Source: an uncultured Neisseriaceae bacterium
Lineage (GTDB): Bacteria; Pseudomonadota; Gammaproteobacteria; Burkholderiales; UBA11063
Reading direction: 5' to 3'
DNA: 8,898 nucleotides
Assembly (NCBI GenBank): GCA_903891375.1
Contig: CAITEL010000127.1
Span: 1 to 8,898, forward strand
Every line of letters starts with the position of its first letter. Position 1 is the first letter of the stretch. The translations under genes were made by a program, and so were the position numbers. The notes below the pieces were generated by a model. The model ran no database searches and was not told the DNA's origin. It saw nothing but the letters and a program-made list of their open reading frames with translations. This document shows, piece by piece, positions 1-8,140 of the stretch.

Positions 1-822
1 CGAATCACCATCTTCACTAAAACGAAAACCATTATACCATTTTTTAATTTTTAACAAACACTCAGCATAACTTAGCTGTTCAAGGTTCGCTAAATTTTCA
101 ATATAATCTTTGCAGTTATTTTCTAATTCATTTTGGGTAATCCCACAAATTGCCGCAAACTTCTTATCTAGCGTGATATCTGTTAGATTATTTAGATCAC
201 TAAATACCCCAACTTTACTAAATCTGGTTACTCCAGTTAAAAACACGAAACGAATATTTTCATCAATCCCTTTAATTACCGTATAAAACCCTTTAAGTAT
301 ATCACGTCTCTCATAAGCCTCATCTAAATTATCAATGGCGTCCAAAATTGGTTTATCATATTCATCAATTAATATTACTACCTGACATTCATTAAATTTG
401 TTAAAAAGCCTATTAATTAATTCATTAAAATATAACCCATAGGATAAGCGGTTAAAATCATCTAGATTAAATACATCATATTTAACAGCAATGATTTTTA
501 ATTTTTCTTTAATATATTGCCGTAAATCTACATCTTTATCTACATTAAAATCCAACCTAATTATTGGATATTCTTGCCAATCCCAGCTACTATTGTATAT
601 CCACTGATCTTTAAATAATTCTTTTTTACCAAGAAAAACCTCATTTAACGTTGACAGTAAAGTGCTTTTACCAAACCGACGTGGCCGTGATAAGAAAAAC
701 TTCCCAGGTAACTTAACCATATCGTATACATACTTTGTTTTATCAACGTAGATAAAATTATTATTTAAGATAGTTCCTATATCTGAGATACTTAACGGTA
801 GTGGCCTTAATTCTTGCGACAT
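1..822 (-). CDS. AAA-ATPase-like family protein (PF09820 type), C-terminus beyond the left edge
   Basis: The reading frame is open from ATG at 822-820 to the left edge, giving the first 274 residues. It begins MSQELRPLPLSISDIGTI followed by YVDKTKYVYDM, the usual N-terminus of this family. A Walker A motif lies in SRPRRFGKSTLL (about residues 45-56). A Walker B-like stretch VVILIDEYDKPIL is at 148-160. FLTGVTRFSKVGVFSDLNNL (194-213) and the family's KWYNGFRFS (261-269) follow. Full-length members usually run to about 500-550 residues and end in a PD-(D/E)XK nuclease-like DUF1703 domain, which would lie outside the window. The cellular role of the family is not settled; members are often multicopy and sit in accessory regions. 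The start has only a weak GGA 9-10 nt upstream. The gene is separated from acs by 200 bp and probably has its own promoter. Family assignment is firm; function is unknown. Confidence 0.9.
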   Translation of the reverse strand, partial: MSQELRPLPLSISDIGTILNNNFIYVDKTKYVYDMVKLPGKFFLSRPRRFGKSTLLSTLNEVFLGKKELFKDQWIYNSSWDWQEYPIIRLDFNVDKDVDLRQYIKEKLKIIAVKYDVFNLDDFNRLSYGLYFNELINRLFNKFNECQVVILIDEYDKPILDAIDNLDEAYERRDILKGFYTVIKGIDENIRFVFLTGVTRFSKVGVFSDLNNLTDITLDKKFAAICGITQNELENNCKDYIENLANLEQLSYAECLLKIKKWYNGFRFSEDGDS

Positions 823-889
823 AATATTTTGTCCATTCTTAGCTTAATTGTTGCAATAATCAATATTTTACCATATTTAATAGTTTTTC

Positions 890-922
890 ATTATACAGAA
901 TTCCCTAAATATTGCGGAATTA
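890..922 (-). promoter_or_regulatory. candidate promoter and inverted repeat upstream of the AAA-ATPase-like gene
   Basis: Read on the minus strand, a perfect TATAAT -10 hexamer lies at 895-890, 68 bp from the start codon, with no good -35 box at normal spacing. An inverted repeat, AATTCC at 899-904 and GGAATT at 916-921 with an 11-nt gap, covers the spacer and -35 region and could be an operator. In sequence this AT-rich both elements can occur by chance. Confidence 0.35.
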
Positions 923-985
923 TCTAGTCGAACTGCGACACGAGAATTAAATGTATTAAGTAGCTTAGTTATGTTATTAAATAGG

Positions 986-1040
986 TTACAATTAAGGAAC
1001 AATCTCTGCTATTTATTCGCAACTACTCACGCTGTAGTTG
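986..1040 (-). repeat. 3' end of acs, present again at 8086-8140 (direct repeat, about 84% identity)
   Basis: These 55 bp cover the last acs codons, the TAG stop and 37 bp downstream. They align without gaps to 8086-8140, with 46 of 55 positions the same by my count, and the offset is exactly 7100 bp. The longest identical run is 13 nt, GCAACTACTCACG, containing the stop codon. In this copy the stop codon sits in a small hairpin (CAACTAC at 1020-1026 with GTAGTTG at 1034-1040) that is broken in the other copy. No T-run follows the hairpin, so I do not call it a terminator. Confidence 0.85.
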
Positions 1041-2987
1041 TTCAATACTACTTGGATTTTCTAACGTAGAAATATCTTGTGTAATTGCCTCCCCTCTTGC
1101 AATATTGCGTAAGAGTCGACGCATGATTTTACCCGATCGAGTCTTGGGTAAGTTGTCGCCAAATCTTATATCATCTGGTTTTGCTATAGCTCCTATTTCA
1201 TTACCAACCCAATTACGTAACTCAGTTTTTAAACTTTCTACTGTATCAGGCGTTGGTGATTTTCCATTTTTACATACCACAAAAGCAAATACTGACTCAC
1301 CTTTAATATCATGTGGTTTACCCACTACAGCAGCTTCAGCTATGCTTGGATGAGACGCCAATGCTGACTCGATTTCCATTGTGTCAAGTCTATGACCTGA
1401 TACTTTTAGAATATCATCCAATCGACCTAATACCCAAAAATAACCATCAGCATCTAAATGCGCTGAATCACCTGCTAAATAATATTTACTGTTAGCTATT
1501 TCTACAGGAAAATATGCACTTTTAAATCTCTCATTATCACCCCAAACAGTTCTGAATTGGGAGGGAAATGGTTTTTTAATCACAAGACTACCACTACCAC
1601 CAAGCCCAACATTATGTCCATTTTCATCAACAATTCCTGCAAAAATACCAGGAATCGGAAAAGTACATGAACCTGGTTTTAATGCTGTAACACCAGGAAG
1701 AGGAGCTAACATATTACAACCAGTTTCTGTTTGCCACCATGTATCAACAATCGGACACCTGCTCTTACCAATAGTTTCATAATACCATCGCCATGCCTGT
1801 GGATTAATTGGCTCACCTACCGTACCTAATAATCGCAATGAAGACAAATCAGATTGATTAGGTAAATCGGCACCGAGTTTAATTAATGCCCGTATCGCTG
1901 TTGGTGCAGTATAAAATACTGATACTTTGTGCTTTTCTATGATTTGCCAAAATCTTGAAGCATTTGGGTATGTAGGTACACCTTCAAAAATAACTTGTGT
2001 AGCACCAACTGCCATTGGCCCATAACATACATAAGTATGCCCAGTTATCCAACCAATATCTGCGGTACACCAAAAAATATCAGAAGTTTTGTAATCAAAA
2101 ACCCATTGCATAGTTAAAATAGCCCCAAGTAAATACCCTGCGCTCGAATGCTGTACACCTTTAGGTTTGCCTGTTGAACCTGATGTATATAAAATAAATA
2201 GTGGGTGTTCACTGGCAACAAATTCTGGAGTACAAATATCTGACACATTTTTAATTACATCATCCCACCACTCATCACGATGGATTTGCATACTGCACGA
2301 TTCATCAATTCTATTTTGAACAATAACATTGTTTAATTGATTGCTCGGTAATAATTTAATTGCATTATCTACTTCATCTTTAACTTTAAATTTTTTACCA
2401 CCACGCATATAACCATTAACTGTCACTAAATATTTCGCATCTGCATCCATGATTCTATCCGCCAAGGATTTGGCAGAAAATCCGCCAAAGACTACGGAAT
2501 GGATGGCGCCAATACGTGCACATGATAGCATAGCCACGATAGCCTCAATACTATGTGGCATATATATTACAACTCTATCACTTTTTTTAACACCAAGTAA
2601 CTTTAAGCCATTAGCAAATTTGCACACTTTAATATAGAGTTCTCGATAAGTAACAGTTGTAACTACACCATCATCAGATTCAAAAATTATGGCAACCTTG
2701 TTTGGCTGAGTATTTAAATGCCTATCAATACAGTTATATGATACATTTAACTCACCATCTTCGAACCACTTATAAAACGGAGCTTCACTTTCATTAAGAA
2801 CACTATTAAAGTTTTTATTCCACGTTATATTGTTATACGCTAATTCTCCCCAAAAATCAGCGTAATTAGTATTAGCCTTCTCACATAACTCTTTATATTT
2901 TTCTGGAGTTACATTAGCATTTTTAGCAAATTCTGTTATTGGTGCGAATGATTTTGAATTATCCGTTATGGAATGTAAGTCTGACAT
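1023..2987 (-). CDS. acs: acetyl-CoA synthetase (acetate--CoA ligase, AMP-forming)
   Basis: Acs makes acetyl-CoA from acetate, ATP and CoA through an acetyl-AMP intermediate in the cytoplasm. The 654 residues match the usual length of about 650. An N-terminal Acs region ([15 protein letters not shown]) leads to the ATP/AMP loop [11 protein letters not shown] (267-277), [11 protein letters not shown] (309-319), FEGVPTYP (334-341), GTVGEPINP (388-396) and WWQTETG (417-423). The tryptophan in that last motif restricts the acyl pocket and favours acetate over longer acyl groups. The C-terminal domain has [13 protein letters not shown] (521-533) and [11 protein letters not shown] (614-624), whose K620 is the catalytic lysine that protein acetyltransferases usually target. 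The start is set by a strong AGAGGTG Shine-Dalgarno 6-7 nt upstream. The gene is insulated from the chitinase gene by a terminator and appears to have its own promoter. A decayed partial copy lies at 8086-8247. Confidence 0.97.
   Translation of the reverse strand: MSDLHSITDNSKSFAPITEFAKNANVTPEKYKELCEKANTNYADFWGELAYNNITWNKNFNSVLNESEAPFYKWFEDGELNVSYNCIDRHLNTQPNKVAIIFESDDGVVTTVTYRELYIKVCKFANGLKLLGVKKSDRVVIYMPHSIEAIVAMLSCARIGAIHSVVFGGFSAKSLADRIMDADAKYLVTVNGYMRGGKKFKVKDEVDNAIKLLPSNQLNNVIVQNRIDESCSMQIHRDEWWDDVIKNVSDICTPEFVASEHPLFILYTSGSTGKPKGVQHSSAGYLLGAILTMQWVFDYKTSDIFWCTADIGWITGHTYVCYGPMAVGATQVIFEGVPTYPNASRFWQIIEKHKVSVFYTAPTAIRALIKLGADLPNQSDLSSLRLLGTVGEPINPQAWRWYYETIGKSRCPIVDTWWQTETGCNMLAPLPGVTALKPGSCTFPIPGIFAGIVDENGHNVGLGGSGSLVIKKPFPSQFRTVWGDNERFKSAYFPVEIANSKYYLAGDSAHLDADGYFWVLGRLDDILKVSGHRLDTMEIESALASHPSIAEAAVVGKPHDIKGESVFAFVVCKNGKSPTPDTVESLKTELRNWVGNEIGAIAKPDDIRFGDNLPKTRSGKIMRRLLRNIARGEAITQDISTLENPSSIEQLQRE
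1511..1575 (-). repeat. internal acs segment, present again at 8166-8230 (about 85% identity)
   Basis: These 65 bp of acs coding sequence (codons around [20 protein letters not shown]) align without gaps to 8166-8230, with 55 of 65 positions the same by my count. Read in the acs frame, the copy gives TFPSQIRTILADNERIKSAYF, which is clearly the same peptide with substitutions. Weaker similarity continues to about 1503. Confidence 0.88.
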
Positions 2988-2992
2988 AAGAA

Positions 2993-2999
2993 CACCTCT
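2993..2999 (-). promoter_or_regulatory. ribosome binding site of acs
   Basis: On the minus strand AGAGGTG precedes the ATG by about 6 nt. It is a near-ideal Shine-Dalgarno sequence and supports the [10 protein letters not shown] start. Confidence 0.8.
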
Positions 3000-3005
3000 T
3001 TATAA

Positions 3006-3028
3006 GTTATTTTCTATACTCATTTAAT
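3006..3028 (-). repeat. acs upstream segment, present again at 8225-8247 (20 of 23 bases)
   Basis: This 23-bp stretch upstream of the acs start matches 8225-8247 at 20 positions. It is short, but the second copy lies directly next to the internal acs fragment and in the right order, which argues against chance. The aligned position 3024-3026 reads TAA on the minus strand, whereas nagB has TAC at 8245-8243. Confidence 0.6.
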
Positions 3029-3042
3029 AAATATAGACTCAA
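3013..3042 (-). promoter_or_regulatory. candidate acs promoter
   Basis: On the minus strand TTGAGT (3042-3037) and TATAGA (3018-3013) are separated by 18 bp, giving a leader of roughly 20 nt before the acs start. Neither hexamer is perfect and the region is AT-rich. Downstream position relative to the terminator at 3069-3108 fits an independent acs transcript. Confidence 0.4.
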
Positions 3043-3068
3043 TGATTTAAATATAAATAAAGTATAGT

Positions 3069-3108
3069 AAAAAATTACGCTAGTAATTCTACACTGAAAT
3101 TACTAGCG
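3069..3108 (-). terminator. intrinsic terminator downstream of the chitinase gene
   Basis: On the minus strand a perfect 11-bp stem, CGCTAGTAATT (3108-3098) pairing with AATTACTAGCG (3088-3078), closes a 9-nt loop and is followed directly by TAATTTTTT. It lies 27 bp after the chitinase stop codon and upstream of the acs promoter candidate, so it should end the chitinase transcript and separate it from acs. Confidence 0.88.
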
Positions 3109-3134
3109 CATATAGGTGCAGTGCAATATAAACT

Positions 3135-6100
3135 TTAGCAAGGCAGTGCCCAATTCGTCCAAGTGCTACAATCATTAGTACTATTAAACATCTCTTGAGG
3201 CTGTTTCATGAAATTTAACAATTGATTGTAGTTACTTAGTCGTGTTTGGCGAGCTTCTGATGCTTTCCCACATTCAAATCCACCATTAATCACATTGATT
3301 GTTTGCGCAAACCCTGTATTACCATGACATGCAAAATTTGTTGGGGAAAATAATGCTGTATGCGGATTAGGTTTAGTTCCATTGTATGGATTATACCCCA
3401 TCCAAAACCAAGCAGCAGTACGCCATCCATCCAAACTACTATTTAACATTGCATCAGGGCTCTCAAATACCCTAGAAGAAGGAAAAGCCTTTTGATATTC
3501 ACTATAATTATAGTTCCAAGATAATTGCAATGCACCTCTACCATAAAATAACCTTGATGCAATTTTCACTTCACATCCAGGATAAGCAGTATTACAATAA
3601 TTTGCATAGCAATAGTCTAGATTTGCTTGTCCAAACGGCCTTTGTTTCGAATTAGTACAATACTCTTCACCTCTATGATATAAACCATTTGCAATAAGCC
3701 CAGTACCTCCAATTTCTGTTTCTTGAACCACATTAGCAAAAAATGCCGCCACTTCTTGATAACGTTGTGCCACTGTACCAGTACATGCAAATGATTCGTA
3801 AGTACTAAACGCTTGCACTAGGGTTCCATAGTTATAATAATTTTTATTGGGGTAGTTAGTACCTGTTTGCGCATTGTTATTAAACCCATCACGATTTGGG
3901 AACCAAACATTAAACATAGATTCCGCAGTTGAGTAACCATTTGCTTGAGCAGCACAACTCATGACTTGATCTATGCCACAAGGTGAAGTACACGTCACTG
4001 GTACTATTGCTTGTGACTGATAAGTAGCTAATAATGCCGACGTTATTTTACTTGTTGCAACTGCAGATGGATAATAACTACTAATTAAACTAGTACTACC
4101 ACTTTCAGTAAGTAATGGCGCATATTGTAGCTGAAAACTGCAAATTTGACCTGCATTAATAAAATTATTTGCGCTACAAAACTGTGACAATGTTAACGAA
4201 CTAACAGTTGGACTAAAACGAGTTGTAACCCCAGTTGCTATTTGTCTTCCTGTATTTTTTATGTAATAGTCTGTTGCAGTAGTTAAACCTATATTTGTAG
4301 TTAAAGCACTTGGGATACTACTAATAACATTTACACATCCTACATCAGAACAATATATTAATAGTGCTGGTGCTAATGGTACTGGTGTTGCAACATAACT
4401 TACTGGTAAGACAGCAGAGCTAGATGAAGTAGACTCAGTAATCGTAAAATTATTACTGCCAGTTTCTGCCACAATTGGGCTATACGTAGCATTAATTGCA
4501 CATGGAACATCTGGCAACATAGTAGAACCACACGTGCTAACTGCAGTTAACCGAGCATTTGACCCAGTAGTAAAATTCACATTAGTTGCTGATGCATTAC
4601 CAATATTGTTTGCATATATAGTGAAACTAATTGGGGTGCTTTCTTGAGTGGACACATTATAACTGGAAATTTGCGTCATACATTGTGAATCGCTACAATA
4701 CACAAGTTGAGCTTTTGATGTGGCATATGCTTGATAGTTAATTTCTAGACTATTTACATAACTACTTGAACCGTCGCTATTCGAATAAGATAGATTTAAA
4801 ATCGCTAAGCCACTTTCAATGCTACTTGATGTATACGATAGAGTAATAGCACACGACTCATTAACCTCTAATTTGCTACAAGTATTATTTGAAATCGTAA
4901 GACTGGCAGGAAAATTTGATTCAACAACATCAATAACAGAAGCAACGCTTGAACCAGTGTTTTTTACCACCAATGTTTTGGTTTTAGTAACTCCAGTATT
5001 ACTACTTATTTGGGTAAAATTAATACCTGGTGAAGCGCAAGAACCACTTGCCGAACAAAAAATTAAACTTGGGATAGTAGCATTATACGATGAATAATTA
5101 AGTTGTTGCGTACTGGTTGATATACTACCACTTGAATTATTAAATGAGAAAGCTATATTTGCTGTTACTATATTATTGATTAAACTTGATGGTGAATACG
5201 TCATCTTAACAATACATTGGCTTCCGTTAGCTAATGTTTGACCGCTACATGCACTATCGTCAACTGTTATGTCTGGATTATAGCCAGAATTTGAACTATT
5301 CCAGTTATTACCAACATAGGTTATGGCTAGTGAGCCTAAATTAGTAATTATAAAACTAGTTGACCGTGTTCCATAAAGTGGAACATGAGTTAAATATGAT
5401 GCCTGCGGGGTTAAAGTCATGCTTGCATGACTAATTGTTGTTGACACTGATTGGGTATTATTAGCATCGGTATAGGATAAATTTAACACGTCTGAATATT
5501 GTGTAGGACTTGAGGATAAAGTCAAGGCCAAGTTACAAGCCTCGTCTGGTGCAAGCGGGATTTCACTCTGACATGCAGTATCATTTATAGTTATATCGTT
5601 GCCAAATAAAAGTGACGAAGATATTGCTGTAATTGGTATCGTACCCGTATTTACTATTGGTACTGTCGTAGTTGTGGTATTGATAAAGTTAATCGGGGTA
5701 AGTAAAATTTGCGAATAATGTGCTGAAGTATTGTTGCTTACACTGATTGTTGCCGAAGGGCTTTCCCCATTATCAAATTGTGCAGATATTGTTGCCGCAC
5801 TCAAGATATTATCAGGTAAAGAAGACGTAGTACTTAGATTAGTACCAGAATTAGAATAAGATAATATCTCATAACATCCACCACCTGAGGCTAACGTTCC
5901 ACTACAGGTAGACGCTACCAAACTCCAAACCCCACTACCAGAACTAGAGAGACTAAGCGCTTCAAATTGTACCGCATACGTATTACTATTATAGAAAAAA
6001 ATTGTGGTATATCCTTTGTTTAAACTATTATTTATTGATAAGGGAAGTAAAGATTGACTTATAAAAACACCTGAATTATAAGTACTAGGTATTACCTGAT

Positions 6101-6509
6101 AATTTAGCATTCCAGATATATTGAAAGAACTACCATTAGAGGTTGCTGGGATCGTAAAAATTATATTTTTCACATTTGATGGAGCCTCACTAGGCAGTAA
6201 ATTTACCATAAAGGTGCATGTTGCACCTGGAGTTAAATTGGCATTGTTACACGAAGCCAGATCAAGTGTTAGTGATGTACTAGATGGGTTTAATGTTGCT
6301 GTACTCCCCAATTGAATTGAAGTATTACCACTGTTTATTATTGGAATTTGAAGAGAGTTACTTACTGATGCAGAATAAAGAGGGCTCGCTGAACCAACCA
6401 GTGCCTCAGTAGTGGTACTCGGGGTGCCTCCTCCACCACTTCCACCACCACATGACAATAATAAAATGGAAAAACAGTACAAGAAAACACTAGTCAAAAT
6501 TTTATTCAT
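3135..6509 (-). CDS. lipoprotein chitinase: lipobox, about seven Ig-like repeats, C-terminal GH19 domain
   Basis: This secreted lipoprotein (1124 residues) would cleave beta-1,4 bonds in chitin. It starts with a signal peptide ending in the lipobox LLSC (Cys20), followed by a glycine-rich linker (GGGSGGGG). Gly after the Cys is compatible with outer-membrane sorting. Residues about 40-830 hold repeats spaced 107-121 residues, each marked by a cysteine pair (87/98, 202/212, 313/325, 421/432, 544/553, 660/670, 778/790) in a pattern like LxxGxxC followed by a hydrophobic strand, as in ASPM/choice-of-anchor-type beta-sandwich repeats. The last three units also carry an LIYCSDVGC-like motif at about 485, 605 and 720. 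The GH19 catalytic domain spans about 840-1105: VAAFFANVVQETEIGG (E930, likely catalytic acid), RGEEYC (E948/E949, candidate second glutamate), FYGRGALQLSWNYNY (988-1002), WRTAAWFWM and NVINGGFECG. A good AGAGGT Shine-Dalgarno precedes the start. Confidence 0.9.
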   Translation of the reverse strand: MNKILTSVFLYCFSILLLSCGGGSGGGGTPSTTTEALVGSASPLYSASVSNSLQIPIINSGNTSIQLGSTATLNPSSTSLTLDLASCNNANLTPGATCTFMVNLLPSEAPSNVKNIIFTIPATSNGSSFNISGMLNYQVIPSTYNSGVFISQSLLPLSINNSLNKGYTTIFFYNSNTYAVQFEALSLSSSGSGVWSLVASTCSGTLASGGGCYEILSYSNSGTNLSTTSSLPDNILSAATISAQFDNGESPSATISVSNNTSAHYSQILLTPINFINTTTTTVPIVNTGTIPITAISSSLLFGNDITINDTACQSEIPLAPDEACNLALTLSSSPTQYSDVLNLSYTDANNTQSVSTTISHASMTLTPQASYLTHVPLYGTRSTSFIITNLGSLAITYVGNNWNSSNSGYNPDITVDDSACSGQTLANGSQCIVKMTYSPSSLINNIVTANIAFSFNNSSGSISTSTQQLNYSSYNATIPSLIFCSASGSCASPGINFTQISSNTGVTKTKTLVVKNTGSSVASVIDVVESNFPASLTISNNTCSKLEVNESCAITLSYTSSSIESGLAILNLSYSNSDGSSSYVNSLEINYQAYATSKAQLVYCSDSQCMTQISSYNVSTQESTPISFTIYANNIGNASATNVNFTTGSNARLTAVSTCGSTMLPDVPCAINATYSPIVAETGSNNFTITESTSSSSAVLPVSYVATPVPLAPALLIYCSDVGCVNVISSIPSALTTNIGLTTATDYYIKNTGRQIATGVTTRFSPTVSSLTLSQFCSANNFINAGQICSFQLQYAPLLTESGSTSLISSYYPSAVATSKITSALLATYQSQAIVPVTCTSPCGIDQVMSCAAQANGYSTAESMFNVWFPNRDGFNNNAQTGTNYPNKNYYNYGTLVQAFSTYESFACTGTVAQRYQEVAAFFANVVQETEIGGTGLIANGLYHRGEEYCTNSKQRPFGQANLDYCYANYCNTAYPGCEVKIASRLFYGRGALQLSWNYNYSEYQKAFPSSRVFESPDAMLNSSLDGWRTAAWFWMGYNPYNGTKPNPHTALFSPTNFACHGNTGFAQTINVINGGFECGKASEARQTRLSNYNQLLNFMKQPQEMFNSTNDCSTWTNWALPC

Positions 6510-6516
6510 GGCTCTT

Positions 6517-6522
6517 ACCTCT
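6517..6522 (-). promoter_or_regulatory. ribosome binding site of the chitinase gene
   Basis: On the minus strand AGAGGT stands 7 nt before the ATG at 6509-6507. It supports the start that gives an intact signal peptide. Confidence 0.75.
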
Positions 6523-6644
6523 AAAAATACGTTTATTTATTATGATTTATAGTGCATATTATCCTCTAATAATTGAGTTTTTTGAATCAGATCGTAATGT
6601 ATGCGATTTTGCTTATAAAATAATACCTAAGATGTATATATGGA

Positions 6645-6673
6645 ATTATATCATATACCACTTTAGTTTTAAA
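6645..6673 (-). promoter_or_regulatory. candidate extended -10 promoter for the chitinase gene
   Basis: On the minus strand TGATATAAT gives a perfect -10 hexamer (6650-6645) with the extended TGn element. A TTTAAA -35-like box (6673-6668) lies 17 bp further upstream. It begins just after the permease stop codon and would leave a leader of about 130 nt. The rest of the 167-bp gap is AT-rich and shows no terminator for the permease gene, so read-through from upstream is also possible. Confidence 0.45.
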
Positions 6674-6676
6674 TGG

Positions 6677-8032
6677 TTATTTTATGAAGTTCAAGGTACG
6701 TTTACTATAAAACATAGCATATAAAAAGATATATACATAACCTATAATAGGCACATAAAATGATGTGGTGATGCTTGTTAAATCTGCCACATGTCCTTGT
6801 AGTATCGGCATCAAAGCACCACCTAAAATCATCATAATCAAAATTGATGAGCCTTGTTCTTTATATTTACCTAAACCATCAATCGCTAAATCAAAAATAT
6901 TTGGAAACATTACCGAATTAAACACACCAACCGATAATATAGCCCACACCGCAAACCAACTATTATGCATTGATGCGCCCATTAATAAGTTAACAATATT
7001 TACTAGCGCAAATAATAATAAGTTAACTCGTGAGTTTTTAGACAACATTAATAATATAATAGCTAATACTTGATAACAAATATAATATGTTAGATTAAGC
7101 TCCGACATGCCTGTCATAAATAAAATTAATAAAGTCAATAATGCTGCAGTCACAACCATAAACAACAATTTTCTATATTTTCTCAATCCGCCTAAAGCAA
7201 AGCCTCCTAAAAAGCGCCCAATCATCGCCCCACCCCAATAAAAAGCGAGTAATTTACCAGCAATACTATCAGTTAAACCTACAGAATCGCTAGACTTTAA
7301 ATAAGAGATTAAGTTAGTACCAATAGATACTTCAGAACCAACATAAAAGAATATTGCAAATGCGCCAAAAATTAAATTTAAATGATTTAATGCATATGGT
7401 TTTTTGAAATCTTGAGTACTATTAATTTCTTTAACTTTCAATAGCTTAACAATTAAATAAGCACATCCAATAAAAAAGAGAAAGAATAATATATACGGAT
7501 ATTTTAGATTATTATGGTTATTACTTACATCTAATAATTTAAAAAACACAAAAACACCAAGTATTGGAGCTAATGTAGTAGCTAATGAATTAAATGCTTG
7601 TGCTAAATTTAATCTACTGGCAGCTGTTTTTGCCTCCCCAGAAATTAAAGCTAACGGGTTGATTGATATTTGTAAAAAAGCAAAACCAAAACCAATGGAA
7701 AATAAGCCCACTAAAAAGGTGTAATAACTTTTAAACATGGCTGCTGGTATAAAAAATAAACAACCAATCCCTGATAGAACTAATCCAAGAATAATCAAAC
7801 CTTTATAGCCTAAATTAGTAAAAAATTTAATTCCTAATAATGAGGATATAAAATATAATAACCCACCAATAAAATACGCAGTAAAAAAAGCTAATGCTAC
7901 AAAATTGGCTTGATAGTAGCTTAACTCAAAGATTTTTTTTAAAATTGGCGTTAATAAGTCATTTAAACAGGTGACAAAGCCCAAACCAAAAAATAACGCA
8001 CTGATCACCACAAAATTAAGATTTTTTTTCAT
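6677..8032 (-). CDS. FHS-family sugar/H+ symporter (GluP/FucP/NagP-like), probably for an amino sugar
   Basis: This is a 451-residue inner-membrane protein with about twelve hydrophobic helices, the normal size for the fucose-glucose/galactose-H+ symporter branch of the major facilitator superfamily. Family landmarks are GFVTCLNDLLTPILKKIF (18-35, with D25 matching the proton-coupling Asp of FucP), FLQISINPL (119-127), RLNLAQAFNSL (140-150), FYVGSEVSIGTNLISYL (229-245), FNSVMFPNIFDLAI (371-384) and GGALMPILQG (404-413). Where FucP has a glutamate (CLETAANPF) this protein has Q121, as in glucose/galactose and GlcNAc members, so fucose is less likely. The neighbours nagB and chitinase suggest N-acetylglucosamine or glucosamine as substrate; that is inference. 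GGGGT 4 nt or so upstream serves as ribosome binding site. The gap to nagB is filled largely by a decayed acs fragment and shows no convincing promoter. Confidence 0.88.
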   Translation of the reverse strand: MKKNLNFVVISALFFGLGFVTCLNDLLTPILKKIFELSYYQANFVALAFFTAYFIGGLLYFISSLLGIKFFTNLGYKGLIILGLVLSGIGCLFFIPAAMFKSYYTFLVGLFSIGFGFAFLQISINPLALISGEAKTAASRLNLAQAFNSLATTLAPILGVFVFFKLLDVSNNHNNLKYPYILFFLFFIGCAYLIVKLLKVKEINSTQDFKKPYALNHLNLIFGAFAIFFYVGSEVSIGTNLISYLKSSDSVGLTDSIAGKLLAFYWGGAMIGRFLGGFALGGLRKYRKLLFMVVTAALLTLLILFMTGMSELNLTYYICYQVLAIILLMLSKNSRVNLLLFALVNIVNLLMGASMHNSWFAVWAILSVGVFNSVMFPNIFDLAIDGLGKYKEQGSSILIMMILGGALMPILQGHVADLTSITTSFYVPIIGYVYIFLYAMFYSKRTLNFIK

Positions 8033-8035
8033 GTT

Positions 8036-8040
8036 ACCCC
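8036..8040 (-). promoter_or_regulatory. ribosome binding site of the permease gene
   Basis: On the minus strand GGGGT ends 3 nt before the ATG at 8032-8030. It is purine-rich but close, and is the only candidate in front of this start. Confidence 0.55.
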
Positions 8041-8085
8041 TATACTAAGTTTTTTACAAGTTTAATATTTAATTGCTCTCATATT

Positions 8086-8140
8086 TTACAAATTCGAAAC
8101 AATCTCTGTTATTTATTTGCAACTACTCACGTTGTCGCTG
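8086..8140 (-). repeat. second copy of the acs 3' end (pair of 986-1040)
   Basis: Same orientation as 986-1040, 46 of 55 bases the same. The TAG stop codon of acs is preserved, and the similarity fades upstream of 8086 at the same place where it fades before 986. The two copies bracket acs, the chitinase gene and the permease gene. Confidence 0.85.

Noticed and set aside
926..945. TTCGACT-like string resembling a tRNA T-arm
   Set aside because: The flanking bases do not form the 5-bp T-stem, and no acceptor or anticodon arm can be found around it.
870..1010. Short minus-strand open frame of about 43 codons ending in NSAIFREFCIMKNY between acs and the ATPase gene
   Set aside because: It has no ATG start and no ribosome binding site, and I do not recognise the peptide; it overlaps the promoter candidate. 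It could be a transposon scar, but nothing visible shows this.
1020..1040. Perfect 7-bp inverted repeat (CAACTAC/GTAGTTG) over the acs stop codon, as a terminator
   Set aside because: The stem is short, not GC-rich and not followed by a T-run on either strand; the second copy of this segment does not keep the pairing.
1105..1353. Plus-strand ORFs inside acs, the chitinase gene and the permease gene
   Set aside because: They are antisense shadows of well-supported genes, lack ribosome binding sites and give no family-like peptides.
6542..6724. Plus-strand 60-codon ORF in the gap between the permease and chitinase genes
   Set aside because: No Shine-Dalgarno, AT-driven composition, overlaps the permease 3' end on the opposite strand, and resembles no family I know.
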